Source of the DNA: Bacteroidota bacterium
Lineage (GTDB): Bacteria; Bacteroidota; Rhodothermia; Balneolales; Balneolaceae
Direction: 5' to 3'
Assembly (NCBI GenBank): GCA_024635465.1
Contig: JAGXIS010000073.1
Coordinates: 1-24,144, forward strand
DNA: 24,144 bases
In this document: positions 1 through 8,644 of the stretch, piece after piece
Position numbering within the stretch: position 1 is the stretch's first letter
Layout: every line of letters begins with the position of its first letter
Notes under the pieces: generated by a model
Told to the model about the DNA's origin: nothing
Databases searched by the model: none
Seen by the model: the letters and a program-made list of their open reading frames with translations, nothing else
Position numbers and translations under genes: made by a program

Positions 1-1004
1 CTCGTGGTAGATCCACCCCCTGATCCATCAGCAAAATTAACACGCAGTGATAAATTAAATGGAGTATGATTTTCGGTTTCGGGATAATCAAAAAGACCCA
101 GCATTACATCAGGCACATTACGTCCGTCATCCCAAAATCTGATTCCACCCGTTCCATAAATTTTTTCAGGTCCCATTGAACCGGTTATAAAATGTAGTGC
201 GGAAAAGTGGTGTACAAACAAATCACCAGCCACTCCGGTACCAAAGTCTCTGTATTTTCTCCATCTGAAAAATTTCTCAGGATCAAAAGGAATTTTCGGC
301 AGATCTTTTAGGTAAGTATCCCAGTCTATATTATCCGGGCCGGCACTTGGAGGCATGGAATAATTCCAGGCACCCGTAAAAGATTGTCTGTCCCAGTATG
401 ATTCTACAAAATTAAGTTCACCAATGGCACCATCGAGATATAATTCTCGTGCTTTGGCATTGAGAACTGAGCTGGTTGACTGGCTACCAATCTGGATTAA
501 TCCACCCGTTTCTTTTTGAGTTTCAATAATATCAAAACCTTCTTCAATATGTTGAACAATTGGTTTTTCACAGTACACCGATTTACCTGCCTGGAGAGCA
601 TCAATCACAATTTGTTGATGCCAATGATCGGTTGTTGCAATGATTACACTATCAATATCATCACGAATTAGTATTTCACGATAATCTTTGGTCGTAAATA
701 TATCATTACCCCATAATTCTTTACATCTTACAAGACGACTGTCATAAAGATCACAGGCAGCAACCATTTTGATCCCGCTATTTTCAAGCGCGGCATTGCC
801 ATCATTTTGCCCCATTATTCCTGCACCAATCAGAGCTATATTTATTTGGTCATTGGCTTCATATTTGTTTTGATCAATTTCAGAGGAAAGAAATTCAACA
901 TTTTTGTTCGCTGAACTTTTACCTAAAAAAGGAACACTAAAAGCACCTGCTGTCGATAGTCCAAGGTTTTTAAGAAATGATTTACGTGTATATTTATTTT
1001 CCAT
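1..1004 (-). CDS. Secreted Gfo/Idh/MocA-family oxidoreductase (3' end outside window)
   Basis: The reading frame opens at the ATG at 1004 and stays open to the window edge, giving 334 codons without a stop, so the C-terminus is missing. The N-terminus (T-R-K-S-F-L-K, then a hydrophobic stretch to about residue 32) looks like a Tat signal with an RK in place of the twin arginine. A Rossmann fold follows: G-A-G-I-M-G at residues 60-65, D-H-W-H just before the E146-K147-P148 motif, and then the substrate-binding alpha/beta domain. These features define NAD(P)-dependent Gfo/Idh/MocA proteins, which act on sugars or cyclitols. Export through Tat would imply a pre-bound nicotinamide cofactor. It is divergent from the glycosidase at 1202 and shares a LacI-type operator with it. 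The substrate is unknown; a GH109-like NAD-dependent glycosidase or a 3-keto-sugar reductase are alternatives. Confidence 0.85.
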   Translation of the reverse strand, partial: MENKYTRKSFLKNLGLSTAGAFSVPFLGKSSANKNVEFLSSEIDQNKYEANDQINIALIGAGIMGQNDGNAALENSGIKMVAACDLYDSRLVRCKELWGNDIFTTKDYREILIRDDIDSVIIATTDHWHQQIVIDALQAGKSVYCEKPIVQHIEEGFDIIETQKETGGLIQIGSQSTSSVLNAKARELYLDGAIGELNFVESYWDRQSFTGAWNYSMPPSAGPDNIDWDTYLKDLPKIPFDPEKFFRWRKYRDFGTGVAGDLFVHHFSALHFITGSMGPEKIYGTGGIRFWDDGRNVPDVMLGLFDYPETENHTPFNLSLRVNFADGSGGGSTT

Positions 1005-1078
1005 TACGATATTTTATATGAGGGTTAGACAAAATATTTTTTTTATCTCATCACTTCTATAGATTGAATCTATATATA

Positions 1079-1092
1079 TGAAATCGTTTTCA
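1079..1092. promoter_or_regulatory. LacI-type operator, site 1
   Basis: TGAAATCGTTTTCA is an imperfect palindrome around a central CG, the usual form of LacI-family operators. It lies between the divergent oxidoreductase (start 1004) and glycosidase (start 1202), 74 and 109 bp from the two starts. It matches the sites at 3880, 6276, 9793 and 21627. Binding by the repressor encoded at 8645-9658 is inferred. Confidence 0.6.
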
Positions 1093-1201
1093 AATATTAA
1101 CTTACATTATTAAACTAAACTTTAAAAATTTGCATCGTCATTAAGATTCTAACCGAGAGTTTACTGTTTATGCTCTTAACTATTTTGAAAAAAAATATTA
1201 T

Positions 1202-3631
1202 ATGAAAATTACTGATTCGAGTTTATCTGCCTACATCCCTATTCTCACCTTATTTTGCGTGAGTTTATTTACGCCTCGCATAGAAGCACAGATAATAAAT
1301 CATGATCTTGGATCTGACGATTGGCACCGGAGCGACCGCCATGACGGGTATGTAACCGGTAATGGTCGCATCTATGTAGTTGGCGCACTAGGCCAAAAAT
1401 TGACACGTAATGGAAAATCATTTCTCACAGAGGAAAAGACATCGCTTACCCGACTTTCTTGGGTAATCGGACCTAATTACGCAGTTGGTAATCTTGGTTA
1501 TGGCTGGGAATTGGAAGCAAAAATTGATGGGCAGTCAATCGACTGGGATAATGAAAACATTTTGAGTCCAACTCCAGATATTCCATTCTGGAATGTTATA
1601 TCAGAAAACGAAGAAGTTAAAGCTGAATTGGTTGATGTAATTGTGGAAGAAGAACCTGTTTTACTAAGAAAAATAACCATAACCCGATCGATAAATGCAG
1701 ACGAAGCACACGTGCAACTATTTTTACCTGTTTATGCTGACCCCAGAAACGGACCCCCATTTCAAATGTGGAATGGGGAACCGATTGAAGGTCAGTCATC
1801 CATTTCGCCGGACAAATTGTTACAGATTGATGATTCATCAGAATCTCTGATTCTTTTAGGAGCTCCCCGTGCACTTTGGCAGGAAATTTCTACTCCCATT
1901 CCGGATGATGAAGAATATAGCAATCTCTTTCCTTATCGTGCACTCGCAACAAGTGCTGTTTCCAATGATCCCGGTGTTACAATAACGGCTCAAACGGGTG
2001 GATTACACATTGATTTAGGTCATATGAAGGGTGGCGACAAGCAGACAGTTGGCGTATGGCTGGTAACAGCTTCAGCTCCGGTGGATAGTCTTGAAAAAAC
2101 GGTTCTTGCACAACTTATTAAATATAAATCTCAAAATATAGAAGAAGTTGTAAACCGAAGCCGGGCGGCATTACCAGAACCTATTCTTCGCAGAACAGAT
2201 GGCCGGGAAGATCCTCTAACAACCATCATTCAGTCAACAACGAATCTTGCCCGTGCCACCCAAGCACAAAGCGGCTGTGTTCTTGCACAACCTTATATGT
2301 ACCCGATGTGTTATGTACGGGATCAAATAGGCTCATTTAAAATTCTGATGGCACAAACTGAATATGAACGCGCTTATAAAGCATTGATATTTTATGTAGC
2401 CATGCAAAACCGATATGGTATTCAAAACGCTTATGATACTACTATTTTAACTCCTGATCCTAATATATGGGAGCCGGATGCAAATGCAAATGACGGTCAT
2501 CATCGAATTGCAGAGGTTCCTAGTATAATTATTTTAATGGCAAGAGATTACTACAAAGCAACAGGGAATCTTGAGCAAATACAGCCTCTTTATGACCGAC
2601 TGGCTTATAACCTTCGTGTTCAGGAACCAAGTTCCAATGGATTATTACCCTCTCCTGGTGATGAATCTTATACTAATACGGCACGAACTGCACCTCGTGA
2701 CATATCCGAAATGACTGATTCAAATTTATTATTTATAGGCGCAGCAAGATTTATGACTGAACTCGCAGATACTTTAGGATATGTAGAGGATGCCGAAGAA
2801 TTTTCCAATTTGGCAAAAAATACAGAACAAGTTTTAATGGATCGATTGTGGGTATCAGATGGTGAATATTTTGCCTACGCTCGTGATGAAAGTAATGATC
2901 CTGAAGGAATCGATAAACGCCCCGCTCTCGATTCGATGTTAAGATGGTCATGGCTAGAACTGAGTGATCCTTTATATCATATTCCACAATCAAATCTTGA
3001 AACAGTTCTAGAAAATCTAGTGAATCCTTTACGTATTGTACCTGAAGTCTATGACTTTACAGCCGGAATGAACCCTGGATATTTGCTTTACGCTTTATCA
3101 CGAAGTCAAAATCCGTTAATGCATGATGCTGCACAACTAATGGTTAATTATGCTACTGACGCCGGTTTGTTTTCTGAATATTATGCTCATGAAGATGGAA
3201 CTATAATCCCTTTCAGTGGTTCGTTACGCCCCTGGGAGTCTGGTATAAATGCACATGCAGTTATTCAATATTTATTAGGGCTTCAGCCGGATATGCCTAA
3301 TCATAAAATCTACCTTCAACCTCATTTACCACCAGGTTGGTCTGGCTGGCATACACGAAAAATAGAACTTTTTAATGAAGGTACTGTGGAAGTAAAACTA
3401 CAGCGTGACGATCATCGTATCATTTTTGAATTGACGCGCCTGGGTGGTGAGAACCCTCTGACATTTGATATTGAATTTGGGGGGTTTGGAGAAAAATTAG
3501 TTAATGAAAGTGACTCACTAAAACACAAGCCCGGCCGACCTGATATACTAGAAACTTCATTAATATTTAAACCTGAGATACCTGCTGAACAATCGACCAA
3601 ACGAATAATATTTTCTGTCATTGAACACTAA
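1202..3631 (+). CDS. Secreted six-hairpin (alpha/alpha)6 glycosidase-like protein
   Basis: The protein has 809 residues with a type I signal peptide ending near I-E-A-Q (residue 30). Residues of about 30-330 look like an N-terminal beta-sandwich. Residues of about 340-730 look like an (alpha/alpha)6 barrel, with Y-V-R-D-Q around R373/D374, a D-G-H-H-R segment in mid-barrel and R-P-W-E-S-G-I-N-A around E679. A short beta domain (about 735-800) ends the protein. This layout is known from GH15-, GH63- and GH78-like hydrolases, but I cannot assign a family or a catalytic acid. It probably cleaves a glycoside in the periplasm or outside the cell. It stands alone: 197 bp separate it from the divergent oxidoreductase and 317 bp from the GMC gene. 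Site 1 upstream suggests control together with inositol genes. The ORF is certain; the specificity is open. Confidence 0.8.
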   Translation: MKITDSSLSAYIPILTLFCVSLFTPRIEAQIINHDLGSDDWHRSDRHDGYVTGNGRIYVVGALGQKLTRNGKSFLTEEKTSLTRLSWVIGPNYAVGNLGYGWELEAKIDGQSIDWDNENILSPTPDIPFWNVISENEEVKAELVDVIVEEEPVLLRKITITRSINADEAHVQLFLPVYADPRNGPPFQMWNGEPIEGQSSISPDKLLQIDDSSESLILLGAPRALWQEISTPIPDDEEYSNLFPYRALATSAVSNDPGVTITAQTGGLHIDLGHMKGGDKQTVGVWLVTASAPVDSLEKTVLAQLIKYKSQNIEEVVNRSRAALPEPILRRTDGREDPLTTIIQSTTNLARATQAQSGCVLAQPYMYPMCYVRDQIGSFKILMAQTEYERAYKALIFYVAMQNRYGIQNAYDTTILTPDPNIWEPDANANDGHHRIAEVPSIIILMARDYYKATGNLEQIQPLYDRLAYNLRVQEPSSNGLLPSPGDESYTNTARTAPRDISEMTDSNLLFIGAARFMTELADTLGYVEDAEEFSNLAKNTEQVLMDRLWVSDGEYFAYARDESNDPEGIDKRPALDSMLRWSWLELSDPLYHIPQSNLETVLENLVNPLRIVPEVYDFTAGMNPGYLLYALSRSQNPLMHDAAQLMVNYATDAGLFSEYYAHEDGTIIPFSGSLRPWESGINAHAVIQYLLGLQPDMPNHKIYLQPHLPPGWSGWHTRKIELFNEGTVEVKLQRDDHRIIFELTRLGGENPLTFDIEFGGFGEKLVNESDSLKHKPGRPDILETSLIFKPEIPAEQSTKRIIFSVIEH

Positions 3632-3878
3632 GGCGCCAATAATCTATTTATCGAATTGAATGAACCCGTAGACTAATACTGAATCAGGGTAATGTCAATT
3701 CCTACTTTGATAAGCTATTTATTTTGTGTTTCGCACTCATAAATTCAAAATTTTTAAAGAAATTTTTGATCTGTATTCATTTTTAGAAACTATTTTTGCC
3801 AGGGAAAATGAAATACCACCTCTTTTTAGATACCTAATATGTAATAATTAATAAATATGATGTTTTTTATAAAAATAA

Positions 3879-3907
3879 TTGGTAACGTTTTCATTGGATG
3901 TTATTTT
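3879..3907 (+). promoter_or_regulatory. Possible promoter of the GMC operon
   Basis: TTGGTA at 3879-3884 and TATTTT at 3902-3907 are separated by 17 bp, each with 4 of 6 matches to the sigma-70 consensus. The 14-bp operator overlaps the -35 element and fills part of the spacer, an arrangement in which bound repressor would block polymerase. Both hexamers are weak, so this is tentative. Confidence 0.3.
3880..3893. promoter_or_regulatory. LacI-type operator, site 2
   Basis: TGGTAACGTTTTCA has the central CG and an intact TTTTCA half-site. It differs at only one base from the reverse complement of the site at 21627 (TGATAACGTTTTCA). It lies 55 bp before the GMC start codon. Confidence 0.65.
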
Positions 3908-3948
3908 AAGACAGAATTATTAAGTAAATCCTGAGGCAAAGAGCTACC

Positions 3949-5646
3949 ATGAATTTAAATCTGCGAGCGAAAAAGAATAACAGCTATGATGCAATCGTAG
4001 TTGGTACCGGTATAAGTGGTGGGTGGGCTGCTAAAGAATTAACTGAAAAAGGATTAAATACTCTTGTTTTAGAGAGAGGTCGTGATGTTAAACATGTGAA
4101 AGATTATCCCACGATGACCAAAGATCCCTGGGAATTACCAAATGCTGATCTGGTTTCAGATGAAGAGGCACAGCACTATGAAAAACAGATGAGAACAGGT
4201 TTTACAATTCGTGAATCTATCAAACACTGGTGGGTTAAGGATACTGACCAGCCGTATGATGAAGTTAAGCGATTTGACTGGATTCGGGGATACCACGTAG
4301 GCGGCAGATCTCTTTTATGGGGACGACATAGCTACCGGCTCTCTCCTATGGACTTTGAAGCACCTTTAAATGATGGAGTCGGTATAGATTGGCCCATACG
4401 TTATGAAGATATTGAGAGTTGGTACTCTTATGTTGAGAAATTTGCAGGTATTAGTGGCCAAGCCGAAGGACTTCCGCAACTTCCGGATGGTGAATTTCTG
4501 CCACCCATGGAGCTAAATTGTGTAGAAAATCATCTCAAATCTTCAATGGCAGATCAATTTAATCGTGTCCTGACTGTTGGGAGGGTTGCAAATTTAACTC
4601 AGCCTCACAATGGACGCGGACAATGCCAACACAGGAATTTATGTATGCGAGGATGTCCTTACGGTGCATACTTTAGTAGCAATGCAGCAACTTTACCGGC
4701 TGCTGAAGCGACCGGAAATATGACATTACGACCGAATTCTATTGTTAATTCCGTTATTTATGATCCTGAATTAGGGAAAGCAACCGGTGTGCAGATCATT
4801 GATGCTGAAACCGGAGAAATGGAAGAATTTTACTCTAAAATAATCTTCCTTAATGCATCTTGCATGAACACTACATTGATCATGTTGAACTCTATTTCTG
4901 ATCGTTTCCCAGATGGACTAGGAAATGATTCAGGACAATTGGGACGGAATGTTATGGATCATCATTTTCAAGCAGGTGCTGAGGGGGAATATGATGGGTT
5001 CGAAGAGGAATATTATTGGGGAAGACGACCTAATGGTTTTTACATACCCCGATATAGAAATATTGGGAATAATGACCGTGATTATATTCGTGGGTTCGGC
5101 TATGAAGGAAGCGCAAGTCGTGAAGGATGGCAACGTGGTGTCGCAGAGATGCAGATCGGATCAGATTTAAAAAGCAGTTTAACAAAACCCGGGAATTGGA
5201 CATTAGGCATGACCGCTTTTGGTGAAATGCTCCCTCATCCTGACAATAGAGTTTGGTTAAATCATGACAAAACAGATAAATGGGGTCAACCAACTCTGGT
5301 ATTTGATGCTGAGTTTAGAGAAAATGAGTTTAAGATGCGGGAGGATATGAAAAATGATGCCGCTGAAATGTTGGAGGCTGCCGGATTAAAGAATATCAAC
5401 ATGTTTGATATTCCAAACGCACCGGGTCATGGCATTCATGAAATGGGCACCGCCCGAATGGGTAGAGAGCCAAAAACATCTGTCTTAAATGGGATGAATC
5501 AAATTCATTCGGTTAAAAATGTTTTTGTAACAGATGGCGCTTGTATGACATCTTCGGCTTGCCAAAATCCATCATTAACATATATGGCCTTAACAGCTAG
5601 AGCCGCTGATTATGCAGCAGATCAACTTAAAAGAGGTGATTTATAA
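3949..5646 (+). CDS. GMC-family FAD-dependent sugar/cyclitol dehydrogenase, catalytic subunit
   Basis: The 565-residue protein has the FAD-binding motif G-T-G-I-S-G-G at residues 19-25, and the GMC active-site pair is visible as H497 (G-I-H-E-M-G-T) and N540 (C-Q-N-P-S-L-T). C226, C232 and C236 form a C-x5-C-x3-C cluster, similar to the 3Fe-4S site of FAD glucose and fructose dehydrogenase large subunits. That points to electron transfer to a respiratory partner rather than an oxidase. There is no N-terminal signal. In related pairs the small subunit carries the Tat signal and takes the folded catalytic subunit with it. The stop overlaps the next start (TAATG), so the two genes are translationally coupled. 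Likely substrates are a sugar, glycoside or inositol in the periplasm; the sequence does not decide between them. Confidence 0.9.
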   Translation: MNLNLRAKKNNSYDAIVVGTGISGGWAAKELTEKGLNTLVLERGRDVKHVKDYPTMTKDPWELPNADLVSDEEAQHYEKQMRTGFTIRESIKHWWVKDTDQPYDEVKRFDWIRGYHVGGRSLLWGRHSYRLSPMDFEAPLNDGVGIDWPIRYEDIESWYSYVEKFAGISGQAEGLPQLPDGEFLPPMELNCVENHLKSSMADQFNRVLTVGRVANLTQPHNGRGQCQHRNLCMRGCPYGAYFSSNAATLPAAEATGNMTLRPNSIVNSVIYDPELGKATGVQIIDAETGEMEEFYSKIIFLNASCMNTTLIMLNSISDRFPDGLGNDSGQLGRNVMDHHFQAGAEGEYDGFEEEYYWGRRPNGFYIPRYRNIGNNDRDYIRGFGYEGSASREGWQRGVAEMQIGSDLKSSLTKPGNWTLGMTAFGEMLPHPDNRVWLNHDKTDKWGQPTLVFDAEFRENEFKMREDMKNDAAEMLEAAGLKNINMFDIPNAPGHGIHEMGTARMGREPKTSVLNGMNQIHSVKNVFVTDGACMTSSACQNPSLTYMALTARAADYAADQLKRGDL

Positions 5647-6242
5647 TGAAATCTGGAAAGACTGACCAAATTACACGAAAAGAAGCCATAAAACGTACCA
5701 GTTACTTATTGGGTGGTGTAATTTTTGCACCGAACATAATCGGTTTATTAAATGGATGTACACCAAATAGGACAACGGATTGGAAACCAGAACTGTTTAA
5801 TGATTACGAGGCAAAACTAGTAACCTCTTTGGCTGATGTTATCATGCCTAAAGATGACTACCCTTCTGCCAGTGAGGTTGGTGTACCCTCGTTCATTGAG
5901 TCTATGGTCTCAACGGTCTACAGTGAAGAGCAGAGAGAAATGTTTTTAAAAGGTCTTAATGACTTTGGTTCAATAGCTAAAGAAACACTGCAAATAGATT
6001 TTAGCGAAAGCTTGGAAGAAGATCGTTACCGCTTGACTTACGCTCAGAATAAAACAGATCTGGAGGTGAGGAATGAATCAGGGGATGAGCCTTCATTCTT
6101 TTTGATGTTTAAAGAGTTAACGATACTGGGTTATTTTACTTCGGAAATTGGAGCTACACAGGTATTGAGATATGAACCTGTTCCCGGATATTATTCAGGT
6201 TGTATGCCCTTTGATGAAATAGGTAAAACCTGGGCAACGTAA
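5646..6242 (+). CDS. Gluconate 2-dehydrogenase subunit 3-like small subunit, Tat-type lipoprotein signal
   Basis: The protein has 198 residues, in the range of this small-subunit family. The N-terminus has T-R-K-E-A-I-K-R and a hydrophobic stretch, followed by the lipobox L-L-N-G-C with C38. This suggests export by Tat and then lipidation. The body (N-D-Y-E-A-K-L-V-T-S-L-A-D-V-I-M-P, then a P-S-A-S-E-V-G-V-P segment) matches the start of the subunit 3 domain. The partner is the GMC protein immediately upstream, whose stop codon overlaps this start by one base. Its known role in such complexes is to help assembly and export of the catalytic subunit. No cytochrome c subunit is encoded next to the pair, so the electron acceptor must come from elsewhere. 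Confidence 0.87.
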   Translation: MKSGKTDQITRKEAIKRTSYLLGGVIFAPNIIGLLNGCTPNRTTDWKPELFNDYEAKLVTSLADVIMPKDDYPSASEVGVPSFIESMVSTVYSEEQREMFLKGLNDFGSIAKETLQIDFSESLEEDRYRLTYAQNKTDLEVRNESGDEPSFFLMFKELTILGYFTSEIGATQVLRYEPVPGYYSGCMPFDEIGKTWAT

Positions 6243-6275
6243 CTCTTTCAGAGTCAATCTTTTTTTCACATTTAC

Positions 6276-6289
6276 CAAAATCGATTTCA
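6276..6289. promoter_or_regulatory. LacI-type operator, site 5 (weaker)
   Basis: CAAAATCGATTTCA keeps the central CG and one full half-site but departs from TGAAAWCGWTTTCA at its first two bases. It sits in the 95-bp gap between the GMC small subunit and the PIG-L gene, 48 bp before the PIG-L start codon. Its position supports a regulatory role, but this is the least certain of the five sites. Confidence 0.4.
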
Positions 6290-6337
6290 AATCAGTAATT
6301 CAAGAAAGGTAACCAACACAACCAAACCATTAACACT

Positions 6338-8557
6338 ATGAGACTCATAATTACTCTAACAGGACTGCTGATATTACTGGCAGGAGTACAACTCCATGCC
6401 CAAAACAGTACCGATATGGTGGGCTTAGACTATTTGTATGTCAGTGCACATCCGGATGATGAAGGGGGATTTACTGGAACAATGATCCGATATAACCATG
6501 ACGAAGGTTACAAGGGCTCTGTTGCAGTTTTTACATTGGGCCAGGGAGGCGGTAATGCCTTAGGACCTGAAGTTGAAGGTTCTTTAGGACTTCTACGTTA
6601 TGAGGAGTTGCGTCGATCTCTTGCCATTGCCGGTATTGACAGATTCTACTATTTGGGCTTTCCTGATTTCTATTTCACCCAATCTGCTGATTTAACCCGG
6701 AAAACCTGGAGTGAAACCAATCCCGATTTTTTATGTGAATTAGTAAGAGTGATTAGATTAACAAAACCTGAAGTTATAGTCTCAATGTGGCCCGGACCGG
6801 GTACTCATGGTCACCATCAAATGGCCGCCAGATCTGCAATAGAAGCTTTTAATTCGGCCGGTGATCCAAATGTTTGTTCATTTTTGATCACAGATGAATA
6901 TTTAGACACATGGGAACCCATGAAGTTATATATCTCAGCTCCTGGCAGACAGAGTATATCTGTACCACTTACTGATTTTTCTCAAAAGCACAACATGAAT
7001 TACTCTGACATAAGAAGTTTTGCTCTCAGAAATTTCAGAACACAGGGATGGGATCGTGGAAATACGATTCCTGCATCCAGAACTGCACCTGAATCCAGAA
7101 TGCTTGTAAAATCAAGAGTACCTGTTGGGAATCCCGAAACACATTTTATGGAAGGTACTCACATACCTGCCGGTACGTCTCCTGTTGGTGTAAGAATGGT
7201 CGTAGATGCTGAATCTTATAGAGTTACTTCAACAGAATCATTTGAGGTGACCGTTGATTTAGGAAATAATTCTGAATATCAATTCGAAGATGTTGAAATT
7301 AATATTGTATTACCGGATGGTTGGATTAGTGAGAACACCAATCAAAGTATTGGTGATTTGCCAATCGGTGAAAATATAACGACAACATTTGAACTCTCTC
7401 CAACCTCAAATCTGACAATGAATGAGCAGCAGGAAGTTTGGGTATACTACACAGCAAATGTTGACGGTAATGGTATCAAAGGTGAGAACTATACATGGAT
7501 TGAACCTGTGTCTCCCCTTTCGGTTCAAGTTGAACCTCTTTTTGATATCGTACAATACAGAGAATTTGCTGCTCGAACTGGAACTGAATTTCTTTCACCG
7601 AATCTACCTACAAGGATACCACTTTCAGTAGGTCTGGAAAATGAAGTCTCGTTACAGTTATCAAATAGTGGTAATAGATCAGAAAGTGGTCAATTAGAAT
7701 TTAATTTACCTACAGGCATATCCGTACAGGGAGATCTTAATTTCACTGTACCTGCCGGTGAAATGGTAGATAAAATGGTTACCGTTCTAGTTTCAGACGA
7801 TGCTTTTTTAGAAGAGCGACAGTCATTTTCTGAAACCGGCACTGTTTCTGCAGTAAGTAATAACTACAGGGATACAGATTCTATGGAATTTTACGTGCTC
7901 CCATACATGGAAATTGAAAAAACTGAAGAGAATATTTCAATTGATTCAGATTTATCACAATTATCAAACTACTCAAGTGGTACTATCAGGCATACAGACC
8001 GATGGAGTGGAGAGATATCAGGTTCTGATGATTCTTCAGCAGATTTTCATCTGGCATATGATGATCAATATTTATATCTGGGTATACAGGTTTATGATAA
8101 TGTTGTTACTTGTCACATGCCCCCAAATCGTATCAGAAACCATTGGTATGGGGATGCTATTGAAATAACTATCGATCCTTCTGCAAACAGTACGGATGTA
8201 TCTACTACATTCCGTGCAAGTATTTTCCCATGTTCAACTGAAGGGTTTGAACCAAATGCTGCACGATATGGTGATGCAAACTTCGGTCCGATAGCGAAAA
8301 CCGCACCTGATATGAGCGTATCATCAACACAAACGGAGAGTGGATATATTCTTGAAACGGCCATCCCGTGGGCTTCAATGGAAGTACAACCTGCTTCCGG
8401 AGATCAAATTAGATTTAATGTCTTGGTCTATGATGCAGACGAAGAAAATCCAGAAGAAGGTGCTGATTATGGAAAGAGTAGAATTGGCTGGGGATCTTCT
8501 ATCGGAGCACAGCAGGCTACAACTTATACTTGGCCTGTGGTAACTTTAAAACCGTAA
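6338..8557 (+). CDS. Secreted PIG-L/LmbE-family de-N-acetylase with NEW3-like and CBM9-like domains
   Basis: The protein has 739 residues. A type I signal peptide ends at about L-H-A-Q (residue 22). The PIG-L domain covers about residues 30-250, with the zinc motif A-H-P-D-D-E (H38, D41) and the second metal-binding segment T-H-G-H-H-Q (H157, H159, H160). Two immunoglobulin-like NEW3-type segments follow (about 285-390 and 425-515). Residues of about 535-739 resemble a family 9 carbohydrate-binding module. Known PIG-L enzymes remove N-acetyl groups from glucosaminyl compounds, including GlcNAc-phosphatidylinositol and GlcNAc-inositol (MshB). A secreted, carbohydrate-anchored member beside an inositol pathway suggests action on an inositol-linked or other amino-sugar glycan. 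The substrate is inferred from context only. The gene is followed by a strong terminator. Confidence 0.87.
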   Translation: MRLIITLTGLLILLAGVQLHAQNSTDMVGLDYLYVSAHPDDEGGFTGTMIRYNHDEGYKGSVAVFTLGQGGGNALGPEVEGSLGLLRYEELRRSLAIAGIDRFYYLGFPDFYFTQSADLTRKTWSETNPDFLCELVRVIRLTKPEVIVSMWPGPGTHGHHQMAARSAIEAFNSAGDPNVCSFLITDEYLDTWEPMKLYISAPGRQSISVPLTDFSQKHNMNYSDIRSFALRNFRTQGWDRGNTIPASRTAPESRMLVKSRVPVGNPETHFMEGTHIPAGTSPVGVRMVVDAESYRVTSTESFEVTVDLGNNSEYQFEDVEINIVLPDGWISENTNQSIGDLPIGENITTTFELSPTSNLTMNEQQEVWVYYTANVDGNGIKGENYTWIEPVSPLSVQVEPLFDIVQYREFAARTGTEFLSPNLPTRIPLSVGLENEVSLQLSNSGNRSESGQLEFNLPTGISVQGDLNFTVPAGEMVDKMVTVLVSDDAFLEERQSFSETGTVSAVSNNYRDTDSMEFYVLPYMEIEKTEENISIDSDLSQLSNYSSGTIRHTDRWSGEISGSDDSSADFHLAYDDQYLYLGIQVYDNVVTCHMPPNRIRNHWYGDAIEITIDPSANSTDVSTTFRASIFPCSTEGFEPNAARYGDANFGPIAKTAPDMSVSSTQTESGYILETAIPWASMEVQPASGDQIRFNVLVYDADEENPEEGADYGKSRIGWGSSIGAQQATTYTWPVVTLKP

Positions 8558-8591
8558 TTAAACATTTCCGTAGTGCACAACAACAACAACA

Positions 8592-8627
8592 AAACCATCT
8601 ACTTTGAAAAGTAGATGGTTTCTTTTT
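8592..8627 (+). terminator. Intrinsic terminator after the PIG-L gene
   Basis: A perfect 14-bp inverted repeat has its left arm at 8592-8605 and its right arm at 8608-8621, with the innermost A/T pairs probably opening to form the loop. A C and five T residues follow (8622-8627). It lies 35 bp past the PIG-L stop codon. On the opposite strand, where lacI ends at 8645, the same hairpin is followed by TTTTGTTG, so it may work in both directions, less well for lacI. A short CAA repeat (about 8578-8592) adjoins it. Confidence 0.85.
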
Positions 8628-8644
8628 ATAACACAACTCTATTA

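Larger units (their letters stand above)
3632..3948. other. 317-bp intergenic region upstream of the GMC operon
   Basis: This is an AT-rich gap without a credible ORF. It contains the operator at 3880-3893, a possible promoter around it, and a weak AT-only inverted repeat near 3750-3775 that I do not call as a terminator. A TGAGG ribosome-binding site lies about a dozen bases before the GMC start codon. Confidence 0.6.

Noticed and set aside
3750..3776. AT-rich inverted repeat between the glycosidase and GMC genes
   Set aside because: The arms consist almost only of A and T with mismatches and lack a G/C stem, so a terminator or protein site cannot be supported.
4925..5293. Overlapping frames on both strands inside the GMC gene
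   Set aside because: They lie within a strongly supported dehydrogenase gene, and their translations have no domain-like features.
8578..8592. CAA trinucleotide repeat before the terminator
   Set aside because: It has only about five units and lies outside any gene, so phase variation is unlikely. It was considered only because it adjoins the hairpin.
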